Shown here piece after piece: positions 42,191 through 49,224 of a DNA stretch of 64,000 nt (position 1 is the stretch's first letter; each line of letters opens with the position of its first letter). The notes under the pieces were generated by a model. The model did no database searches. It was not told the DNA's origin and worked only from the letters and a program-made list of their open reading frames with translations. A program made the translations under genes and the position numbers. The stretch comes from Bin87 sp965116785 (GTDB lineage Bacteria; Chloroflexota; Dehalococcoidia; Lucifugimonadales; UBA3495): contig OZ220731.1 in assembly GCA_965116785.1 (NCBI GenBank), positions 3,162,001 to 3,226,000 of the forward strand, given 5' to 3'.

Positions 42191-42874
42191 TCAGGCCATC
42201 CGGCGGTCTCTTTTTGCTTCGGCGTGGTTGCCCAGGTTTTCGTGTATCGACGCTCGGAACCGGTACGCTTCAAGGTCGCGACCTTCGAAAAGCTCGATGT
42301 GCCGGATCATGTCGGCCAACGCCTGTTGCCAATCTGGCGGCGACAGTCGGGTCAAGGCGACGGCGCGGTGCCCGTAGCCCATGGAGTGGTGTGGATCAAT
42401 CTCAATGGCACAGGTGGCGTCCTCGACTGCCTCGTGGGGCTGGGGCGTAGGCGCGATGGTGTGGGAGTGGGCTCGCCGGCGCCAGTGTCCTGCATCATCC
42501 GGTTCGAGTTTGATGGCCGTGGTGTAGTCTGCGAGAGCTTCGTAGTCGTTACCGCCGTACATGTAGGCGGTGCCCCTGGCTTCGTACAGGCTGGCCACAT
42601 CTGGCTGGATTCTGATTGCTTCGTCGTAGGCGTCAATCGCCGCAGGCCAGGTTGCCGCTCTCATGTTTGAGTAGCCTTGCCAGTAGGCGGCGATGGCGGC
42701 CGGGTCGGTGAGCCCCGTCGGAGGCTCCGAGTCGATGATCTGCACTCGGGAGTGGTCCGGTGTGGCAGCGGGTAACTGCTGGTTTTGCGCCTCTTCTGGA
42801 GGGGTACCGGCGCTGCAGGCAAGGACGGTCGCCAACACGGTGACGATTACGGCGATGTTCTTTGGTTGGACCAA
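42191..42874 (-). CDS. TPR-repeat lipoprotein
   Basis: This 227-residue protein starts with TTG and has a lipoprotein signal peptide (VQPKNIAVIVTVLATVLAC) with the lipid-acceptor cysteine in the lipobox VLAC. Three TPR units follow, AAIDAYDEAIRIQPDVASLYEARGTAYMYGGNDYEALADYTTAIKLEPDD being clearest, then YEARG/GHWRRRAHS-type helices. It is probably anchored to the outer face of the membrane and binds partner proteins. The ribosome-binding site before TTG is weak, so the start is tentative. It lies on the same strand as the HNH lipoprotein and methylase genes. Confidence 0.8.
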   Translation of the reverse strand: MVQPKNIAVIVTVLATVLACSAGTPPEEAQNQQLPAATPDHSRVQIIDSEPPTGLTDPAAIAAYWQGYSNMRAATWPAAIDAYDEAIRIQPDVASLYEARGTAYMYGGNDYEALADYTTAIKLEPDDAGHWRRRAHSHTIAPTPQPHEAVEDATCAIEIDPHHSMGYGHRAVALTRLSPPDWQQALADMIRHIELFEGRDLEAYRFRASIHENLGNHAEAKRDRRMA

Positions 42875-42923
42875 GGCTGGCTAGGTCGAGTCGGAATGTA
42901 CATCGGCGGAGGACCGTGGTCTG

Positions 42924-44081
42924 TCATTTTTCGCACACTACGTCGTCTCCGTCGCCGTCTCGGGCAATGGGCACCATCCACTTAGGAAAGCCGCGTCCGC
43001 CGCCTTTGCTGCCCTGTACTCGGGTTTCTCCGGCCGCCTGAGCGGCGTCGCAGGAGTTGTACGTCCTCGCCGCCGGCGTGGCGGTCGCAGGTAGTCCTGG
43101 CGTAACGGTCGGACGGTGCTGTCCAGGGATGCTGCCTTCAGAGACCCACAGGGCGGGCGGGTCGCTGCAGGTTTTGAGCATCTGGGCCAACGCGTCGTGT
43201 TCGGCCTGTGTGACCGTCAGTGCCCAGGTAGTCTTGATGGTTATCCAGTCGGTGGCATACTGGCACCAGTAGGAACGGTCGTCAGGTTTCCAGTCTTCAG
43301 GGCCTCGCGCGCCCTTTGACCGGTTGGCACTGGCCGTAACGGCGATGAGGTGCTGGGGATCATCGAGGTAATTGGCGTATCGTTCCCGTTGGTTGGCTGT
43401 CCATTGCCAGGCGCCGCTGAGGTGTGCGTTGCCCAGAGGGACCATGTGGTCGACGTCGAGCTTGCCGGGGTCGGTCACTACGGCGCCGGTGTAGGGAGCA
43501 AGCCATTCGCCGGAGGTCACTCGGCATTTCCTGTCGGTGCGGAAATTCGGTCCAGTCCTGCTCTCGGCCACGAGGACCTCTTGGCGCGCGTCCTGGCAGT
43601 CGCCGTCGGCGTCGGTCCAGTGCTTCCAGTCGTGGCGGTCGTAGGTAGGCAGGTTCGAAGGGATCGGCGACACCGTAACGCGCAACGCCGTTGTGGGCAT
43701 GGTGGTCGTTGCCGTAGCCGTCGGCCTGGCTGGCCGTGGGGTGGGTGTCGGCCCGAGTGTAGGCAGCTCGGCGGTGGGTGTTGGGGTGGGTGGCGCAGTT
43801 GCCGTCGGCTGCGTTGGCGTGGCGGTTGGCGCCGGTTCGGTGGTCGGGGTCGGCTCTGGGGTCGCCGTAGCCGTCGGTTCGGGTGTGTCGGTCGGGGCAG
43901 TCTGAAGCGGCGGCGTTGCCGCCGTCAGCGTCTCGGTGGGCGGTTGCTCAGTCGGAGCGGCAGTTGCCGATGCCTGCGGCGCTGCGTCGTTGCCGGTCTG
44001 AGGTAGTGGCGGCGCGGGCTCCGACGCGCAAGCAACCAGCAAGGTGGTCAGGATTAGGATGACGACAAGGGATGTTCTCAA
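42924..44081 (-). CDS. Secreted HNH-endonuclease lipoprotein with excalibur domain
   Basis: Starting at TTG 44081 (GGAG about ten bases upstream), the protein has about 385 residues. It begins with a lipoprotein signal, LRTSLVVILILTTLLVAC (lipid-acceptor C18). About 120 residues rich in Thr, Pro and Ala follow, an extended wall-spanning or linker region. A globular domain with CRVTSGEWLAPYTG, DVDHMVPLGNAHLSGAWQW and DDPQHLIAVTASANRSKG matches the HNH family (DxDHxVPL, N...K). The C-terminus has YNSCDAAQAAG...RDGDGDDVVCE, an excalibur calcium-binding domain. It may degrade DNA outside the cell, as other secreted HNH/excalibur nucleases do. A start at 44240 is open but lacks conservation. Confidence 0.85.
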   Translation of the reverse strand: MRTSLVVILILTTLLVACASEPAPPLPQTGNDAAPQASATAAPTEQPPTETLTAATPPLQTAPTDTPEPTATATPEPTPTTEPAPTATPTQPTATAPPTPTPTAELPTLGPTPTPRPARPTATATTTMPTTALRVTVSPIPSNLPTYDRHDWKHWTDADGDCQDARQEVLVAESRTGPNFRTDRKCRVTSGEWLAPYTGAVVTDPGKLDVDHMVPLGNAHLSGAWQWTANQRERYANYLDDPQHLIAVTASANRSKGARGPEDWKPDDRSYWCQYATDWITIKTTWALTVTQAEHDALAQMLKTCSDPPALWVSEGSIPGQHRPTVTPGLPATATPAARTYNSCDAAQAAGETRVQGSKGGGRGFPKWMVPIARDGDGDDVVCEK

Positions 44082-44215
44082 TTCTGTGGCTCCAGGGGAC
44101 GTATGGGGATTTCGGGCAAACGGCGGCAATTGTCCCACCAGTTCTCGGGGTCGGCAATGACACCAATGCCTGCTCTGCTCGGAACCGAGTTCCGCGACGA
44201 TTCCCGTCAGCCTGC

Positions 44216-46546
44216 CTACCATGCGCTGGCGATGTCGCAACCCAGGAACTGGCGTCCCACTTGGTGGGCGGCGGTCATCACGGAGTAGCTGCCGGCCGCC
44301 GGGTCGAGCACCACGTCGCCGAGGTCGGTAACCGCCTCGATCAAGCGCGCCTGAAGGTTCACCGGCTTGGGGTGAACGTTGCCGAGGCGTTTGTCTCTTT
44401 CCGTGACGACGTCAGGGATGTCGTCGCGCTGCCAACCTTCCCCGACCTGAGTGGGCGGTTTCTGCAGGATGACCATGTATTCGGCGACGCGCCGGGTGCG
44501 GTAACCCATGCCCGGGCTTGTTGAAAAAGTCAGTGTGGAAACCGATGTTGGCGTTGTGTTCGGCTACAATGCCGGGACAGTCCGTTGTTGCCGAGGATGC
44601 CGATGATTGAACCCTTGGACCGCAGCCGCCGCGACTCCACCCTGTTCCAGTTCACCACTAGGCAGTTGCGTGATTTCATTGACCCCAATCACCTGTTGAT
44701 ACGGGTCGATGAGCAACTGGACTTCGCCAAGCTGGTGGAGCCATTGGAAGACTGCTACTGTCCCGACTTCGGAAGGCCGGCGATCCATCCCGAGGTGATG
44801 GTGAGAGCGCTGCTGATCTGCTCGCTGTACAACATCGCGTCCTTCCGCAGGCTGTGCTCGGCCATCTCCGAAAACATCGCCTACAGGTGGTTTTGTTTCC
44901 TGACCATCGACGATCCAGTGTTCGACCATTCCAGCATCAGCCACTTCATCGATCGGATCGGTCGGGACGGCTTCGCCGCTGTCTTCGACGGTCTGAATGA
45001 CGAGCTGCTGCGGTTGGGGATGCTGTCGCCGGAGATGTACGTGGATGCCAGCCTGGTCAAGGCCAACGTGAGTGGCTACGACCTGGCGCCCAGCGGGATG
45101 TCCGTAGGGGAGTTCAAGGAACGCGCCATCGAGGAGAACGGACTCTTCGTCTTGACCAAAACCACCGTCGATGGGGATGGTGTTGAGCACGAAGAGGTAC
45201 GGTACTTCCAGAGTCCCGAGGGCAGGATGCCACTGAACCCAGTGGACACCGACGCCCGTTGGAAGACCACCAGGGCTGGCAAGGCGTCGGGGTTGCAATA
45301 CCAGGAAAACGTCATCGTGGACCTTGGTGGGTTCATCCTGTCCCGAGGGGTAACCCACGCTTCCGAACGGGAATCCAAAGCGGTTGCTGGGTTACTGGAA
45401 GGTCTGCCGCTGCAACCGGTGTCGCTGGCGGGAGACACTGGCTACAGCGACGGTCGGCTGCGCTATCTGTTGGAAGAACGGGACATCACGGCGTACATTC
45501 CCATCCATCCCAGACAGGAAACCAGCATGGTGGCCAGCGGCGACTTCGCCTACCACGGCGACCACCTGGTTTGTCCACAGGGCAAGATACTGCGGCGCGG
45601 TGCGTACCACAAACGGCAACGGTCCTACCAGTACGTGGCGCGTCAGAAGGATTGTCAGGCTTGCCCCATCAAGGACACCTGCCTGCCGCCGGGGCAAAAA
45701 CGGCGGTTCTTCGGGGTAACCATATATCACCCCCAGTATGCGAGGGCCCGGGAGCGGAATCGAACCGCGGCCGCCCGGCGGGAGAGCAATCGGCGCAAGA
45801 CCATCGCGGAAGGAGCCTTCGCCTCGCTTGACCGGTTGGGATGGGAGAAATCCCGATTGCGCGGACTGTGGAAAGTGGACTGCGAAGGGTACATGGCCGC
45901 GCTGGCCCACAACGTGCTGAAGATGGTGCGGAGACTGTGTCGCGGCGTCGGGCCGCCCAGTCCGGTGGCGCCCGCCGACGCCATTGCCCAGGATGTCAGG
46001 TGCGACGTGGCAGACGCGGCGGCGTTTTTCGCCGTGCTGTCATCATGCTCTGGATGGATAATCGGGTGGACCGTCCACATCGGGCCCGCTCCACGATGGA
46101 TCCATTGTCATTTCGGCGACTTTCTCAACGAGCCCGCCCATCCGGCCCTTGTCCCAGGTGACGAGGTCCACGATCTCGAATCCGCTGCCCCCCAGCCACG
46201 CTGTGATGCCCTTGCAGAGGTGAAACTTGTCGACCCACAGGAACAGGTGGCCGGACGGGACCAAGGCGTCCGAGATGCCGGCGACGAATTCGCTGATGGT
46301 CTCCTCGCTCATCTGCGGGAGCGCCGAGCGTCGTCGTCCCCGGCTGACGCCTTCGTTACCGTAGCGCATCTTGTCCAGCACACCGCGGTACTGCGGGTCG
46401 AAGACGCACAGCGGGATTGTTTCCCGTTCCAGCGCCGCCAGGAGTTCCAGACCGTCGCATTGGTTTCGCTGGTTGAGCGGCAGCGGCCAGAGAGCAACCT
46501 GAGTTACGGTCGACTGGGGGAATCCGGTGGTCGCCGAGATTGTCAT
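44216..46546 (-). pseudogene. DNA methyltransferase split by an IS1182-like insertion
   Basis: The gene is read on the minus strand. The N-terminal half (46546 down to 46140) has CVFDPQYRGVLDKMRYGNEG, with DPQY as the methylase motif IV, and ends DLVTWDKGRMG. The C-terminal half (44509 down to 44216) starts MGYRTRRVAEYMVILQKPP and has HPKPVNLQARLI and DPAAGSYSVMTAAH (motif I). Deleting 44514-46135 and one copy of the 4-base duplication joins DKGRMG to MGYRTRR in frame, giving about 233 residues of a beta-class N4/N6-methylase. Expression as a whole enzyme is impossible now. It lies between two other nuclease genes. Confidence 0.9.
44514..46135 (+). mobile_element. IS1182-like insertion sequence, 1622 bp
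   Basis: Terminal inverted repeats GGGCTTGTTGAAAAAGTC (left, 44514) and GGGCTCGTTGAGAAAGTC (reverse complement of the right end, to 46135) match at 16 of 18 bases. They are flanked by a 4-bp direct repeat GCCC at 44510-44513 and 46136-46139. The element carries one transposase and cuts the DNA methylase gene at a position that can be restored exactly. The intact ends and duplication point to a fairly recent insertion. Confidence 0.93.
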
Positions 46547-46873
46547 GAGGCAACGACAAGGCCCAGAAGTTGGACCGGCATATCGGGTGCGTTTGAGCCT
46601 ACGCGGTGGTTCGGGTCCCGCACAAGGCCGAGCTTCGGCGCATTGGCGGCTGGCTTTCAGAAGTCGGCTGTAGCACCGCTCTCGGGCTCGGAGGCTTCGT
46701 CGATGCGCTGTGGACAGTCGGCGGCCGTAATATCACAGTACCGGCATTCCTGGCTGCTGGGTACCCGCCTCGCGGGTTCGTCGGCGGATAGCCTGCGGAT
46801 CAGCGCGCCCAGGTTCTGTATGAACTTCTCGTCCACGGCTTCGGCCGGGATGCGCACCGTGTGGTCGCGGTAG
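44603..46873 (+). CDS. IS1182-family transposase, frame not closed inside the element
   Basis: The protein has an N-terminal DUF772/IS1182 domain (TRQLRDFIDPNHLLIRVDEQLDFAKL, RPAIHPEVMVRALLICSLY), a DDE catalytic core (MYVDASLVKAN, SLAGDTGYSD) and the zinc-like CxxC/C cluster CQACPIKDTCLPPGQKRR. The core ends at about 45940 (EGYMAALAHNVLKMVRRL). No stop codon occurs before the element's right end at 46135, so this frame continues into antisense of the methylase gene and stops only at 46873. The native product would be near 500 residues; the extra 246 codons come from host DNA. Start at ATG 44603 or 44597. Confidence 0.85.
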   Translation: MIEPLDRSRRDSTLFQFTTRQLRDFIDPNHLLIRVDEQLDFAKLVEPLEDCYCPDFGRPAIHPEVMVRALLICSLYNIASFRRLCSAISENIAYRWFCFLTIDDPVFDHSSISHFIDRIGRDGFAAVFDGLNDELLRLGMLSPEMYVDASLVKANVSGYDLAPSGMSVGEFKERAIEENGLFVLTKTTVDGDGVEHEEVRYFQSPEGRMPLNPVDTDARWKTTRAGKASGLQYQENVIVDLGGFILSRGVTHASERESKAVAGLLEGLPLQPVSLAGDTGYSDGRLRYLLEERDITAYIPIHPRQETSMVASGDFAYHGDHLVCPQGKILRRGAYHKRQRSYQYVARQKDCQACPIKDTCLPPGQKRRFFGVTIYHPQYARARERNRTAAARRESNRRKTIAEGAFASLDRLGWEKSRLRGLWKVDCEGYMAALAHNVLKMVRRLCRGVGPPSPVAPADAIAQDVRCDVADAAAFFAVLSSCSGWIIGWTVHIGPAPRWIHCHFGDFLNEPAHPALVPGDEVHDLESAAPQPRCDALAEVKLVDPQEQVAGRDQGVRDAGDEFADGLLAHLRERRASSSPADAFVTVAHLVQHTAVLRVEDAQRDCFPFQRRQEFQTVALVSLVERQRPESNLSYGRLGESGGRRDCHEATTRPRSWTGISGAFEPTRWFGSRTRPSFGALAAGFQKSAVAPLSGSEASSMRCGQSAAVISQYRHSWLLGTRLAGSSADSLRISAPRFCMNFSSTASAGMRTVWSR

Positions 46874-47310
46874 GTGACTTGACCCCAGAGCTTCGTTTCC
46901 CGGTAGCGTTGCAGTGCCTTGGGAACGGCGTACAGATAGATCATAACCTGCACGGCGTGGCTGGGGCTTTCCTGGCCGGTCTTGGCGTCGACGATGACGC
47001 CGTCATCTTCGCGGTGGGCGATGATGTCGGGCCTGCCGGCCAGCGTTGCCGTTTTGCCGCGGAGTTCAAACCTGTTTTGAGCCTCGACATTGATGTCGAA
47101 GCCGCCGACTTCCCAGTTGGCTCTGCGCTCGTTGAGCAGTGCGGTATGGGCGAGCAGCCACTGTGCTTGGTTGAAGTCGGAAGGTTGCCTGGACCAGTCC
47201 CGGTGGTGGGCCTTGAACCAGACGGCCCATTCGCAGGAGTTCTCACCGGTGAGCAGGCGAGGCAGCCAGGTGGCCCAGATGTAGGGATGTTCGCGTTGAG
47301 CAGCAGGCAT
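46657..47310 (-). CDS. Cas4/RecB-like PD-(D/E)XK nuclease with iron-sulfur cysteines
   Basis: This 217-residue protein has the RecB-family active site GRPDIIA (D95) and VIVDAKTGQ (D108-x-K110), with the downstream QVMIYLYAV helix. A lone cysteine near the N-terminus (C26, GENSCEWAVW) and three near the C-terminus (C189, C192, C199; ECRYCDITAADCPQR) reproduce the four-cysteine iron-sulfur staple of Cas4 and AddB. It is not next to any CRISPR array or cas genes, so a role in repair, mobile-element or defence functions is more likely. The gene lies upstream of the methylase start on the same strand. No frameshift is visible. Confidence 0.85.
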   Translation of the reverse strand: MPAAQREHPYIWATWLPRLLTGENSCEWAVWFKAHHRDWSRQPSDFNQAQWLLAHTALLNERRANWEVGGFDINVEAQNRFELRGKTATLAGRPDIIAHREDDGVIVDAKTGQESPSHAVQVMIYLYAVPKALQRYRETKLWGQVTYRDHTVRIPAEAVDEKFIQNLGALIRRLSADEPARRVPSSQECRYCDITAADCPQRIDEASEPESGATADF

Positions 47311-47500
47311 ATTGGGAGCTCTTAGCGTCGGTCGTTGGGGATGCCTCCAGTTTATCGGCGCCGGATTCCCAGCCGCTACGGGCTGCTGTCATCGGTATTG
47401 TAGGGCGGTTCCGGGTGGTGTTGGCTTTCTCTCCCGAGGCTCCCGTGTCTTTGCCCTGATCGTCAGGGGTCGACACGGGTGTACACTACGCAGGCCGTCG

Positions 47501-47785
47501 TTACGCTTCGGCTTCGGCAGTCAGCACGATGCGCTCCAGCCGCAGGCGGCCCTGATCTTCGACAGTTACGTGAAATTCGGCCTCAGCGCCTGCTGGTACG
47601 AGTTCGATGGCTTCTCTCACCTGCCGTTCGTCAGCGTCGATCTGGTAGACCAGAGCGCCTTGTCGGTCTTGGCCCAACAAAGCGTTCGGGAACCGCTCCG
47701 GCTGATCGGGCTCCAGCCTGTTCGTCGTCGCCACTATTTGGTCGGCGCGCTGACAGTTCTTCTTCGCTGCTGATGCCGGCGGCAT
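47501..47785 (-). CDS. Small hypothetical protein
   Basis: From an ATG at 47785 the frame gives 94 residues, containing RADQIVATTNRLEPDQPERFPNALLG and ALVYQIDADERQVREAIELVPAGAEAEFHVTVEDQGRL. The second block has the alternating strand and helix pattern and codon bias of a real protein. No family is recognised, and the ribosome-binding site is weak. It follows the Cas4-like gene's neighbourhood on the same strand. Part of it could be phage- or island-derived. Confidence 0.45.
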   Translation of the reverse strand: MPPASAAKKNCQRADQIVATTNRLEPDQPERFPNALLGQDRQGALVYQIDADERQVREAIELVPAGAEAEFHVTVEDQGRLRLERIVLTAEAEA

Positions 47786-48182
47786 GGCCGGGGCGATTAG
47801 CTTGGAACAATGGGCCCGTGTCGCCCGATGTTGGACCAATCCGTTGCCCGGAGCTGCTGCTCTCCGCGTGCAGCCGCCTGGGTTGCGCGGAAGGCGCGTT
47901 CTCCATCGTGGGACAATGGCCGATTTGCTCGGGCTCCTCTTGTCGGCTCTATCCGCTACGTTGGGGCCACGATGGATGGTCCGTTCGGATGCGAGTTGAC
48001 GGCGTACTGGCGGCCACATGGGACGACCTGGGGGCGTTGTGGTGCGTGCGACGGCGGCGTCCGAAAATGCTGGAGAGAGTTTTCCGCGGTCGCTGACCAG
48101 ATGGAGGACAATTCGCTACTGGCAAGACTGTTTCGTTCCTCGGGGTTTTGGCGGCGCTACTTCGGGGTTCACGTCCATTATT
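47786..48182. other. No gene supported
   Basis: Open frames on both strands here have mixed codon usage and no conserved motif. A stretch on the plus strand (GGLVGAVIARATAV near 48200) is the antisense of the small membrane gene that follows. The region may be degraded island DNA. Confidence 0.4.
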
Positions 48183-48425
48183 TCATCGGCGCTTATAGCG
48201 GTCGGCGGGCTTGTCGGCGCCGTCATCGCCCGAGCTACGGCCGTGCCAGCAGATCAGGACCAGGGGAATGCTGACGGCGGTGAAAAAGAGCCCGCCGGTG
48301 ATGAGGTGTACGTTCAGCAGCGCCACGCCCTTCACCAGGTGGAAAGCGCTGTACGCCGCTGCGAAGAGGAACACCGCCAGCAGCAGCTTGGTCCCACGCG
48401 GCATGGATTTCAGGCGTTTCAGCAC
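48183..48425 (-). CDS. Small two-helix membrane protein
   Basis: This 80-residue protein from a GTG start (or ATG 48404) has a basic N-terminus (LKRLKSMPRGTK) and two hydrophobic segments, LLLAVFLFAAAYSAFHLVKGVALL and LITGGLFFTAVSIPLVLICW. A charged C-terminal tail follows (HGRSSGDDGADKPADRYKRR). It probably lies in the inner membrane as a hairpin. No family is recognised. It stands between degraded DNA and the Fn3 remnant. Confidence 0.55.
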   Translation of the reverse strand: MLKRLKSMPRGTKLLLAVFLFAAAYSAFHLVKGVALLNVHLITGGLFFTAVSIPLVLICWHGRSSGDDGADKPADRYKRR

Positions 48426-48476
48426 GGTTGTGTCCGGACGGTTGCAGCGGTCGGAATTGGAAGGGCGACCGTTTTA

Positions 48477-49224
48477 CTACTCCGGTTCGAGAGCCTCCAG
48501 CGGACATTGGCGGTCCTGTTCATCGCGGCAGCGGCATTGTATCCGTGGCTTGTCCAAAACTGCGGGCATGGCTCGGCTCCTTGCGTAGTCCCTCGTCCGG
48601 TCCGATGCGGTAAAGGTCGGGTTGGCGGCGCCGCTGCTCAGGGTAACCCCGGAGGTCCAGGCGTAGCTCAACGCTTGGACCTCCGGGGTGCTCCTCTTAC
48701 GGGCCAGCGTCACCGTGGCCCCCTCCGCAACCTTCTGGTCCGGCCCGGGGTTCGCCGTGGGCGGCTGGTTGTCCCCATTGCCTTTCCGTTTTCGTCGCCT
48801 CGTACCATTGTGTCCAGACGTCGACCGGGCCGTGGTGGGGGCCGACGCCCACGTCGTTGACTGCTGCGACTCGCGCCTGGTACTGCTGGCCGCTTTTCAG
48901 GCCGGTGATGGTGATGACTGTGTCCGTGCCGCTGTGCTCCACGCCTTGCCACGGTCCCGACGTACCCTCCCGGTACTGGACGGAGTAGCCGGTGAGGGCG
49001 CGGCCCACGAAACTGCAATCCCTCCGTCTCGACCGCCGGCACCAATGCCGGCCGACGCGCCGGAGAGCCGCTGCGGCTCCATCGGGGTGGTCCGCTTCGG
49101 CCCGGCGACGGCTTCGCCCTGTGCGTTGACGGCCGCCGCCTGCACCTCGTAGGGCTCGACGCCGGTCAGCCCGGTGATGCCTACGAAGCCGTCGTAGGGC
49201 ACGGCTTCGCCGGCTGGGCGTCCG
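48477..49224 (-). pseudogene. Decayed Fn3/PKD-like tail of the giant surface protein
   Basis: Directly beyond the stop of the 1889-residue Fn3 gene, the minus strand still carries Fn3-like strings in other frames. These are FVGITGLTGVEPYEVQAAAVNAQGEA (about 49190-49100), ALTGYSVQYREGTSGPWQGV (about 49000-48940), and QYQARVAAVNDVG. A PKD-like segment then follows, ATVTLARKRSTPEVQALSYAWTSG and NPTFTASD (about 48720-48610). Frameshifts and the upstream stop separate them. The original protein was therefore longer, and this part decayed or was truncated. Confidence 0.7.

Noticed and set aside
47312..47773. Plus-strand open frame of 153 codons
   Set aside because: Cys/Arg-rich with no conserved blocks; the minus strand in the same place gives a better-looking 94-residue frame.
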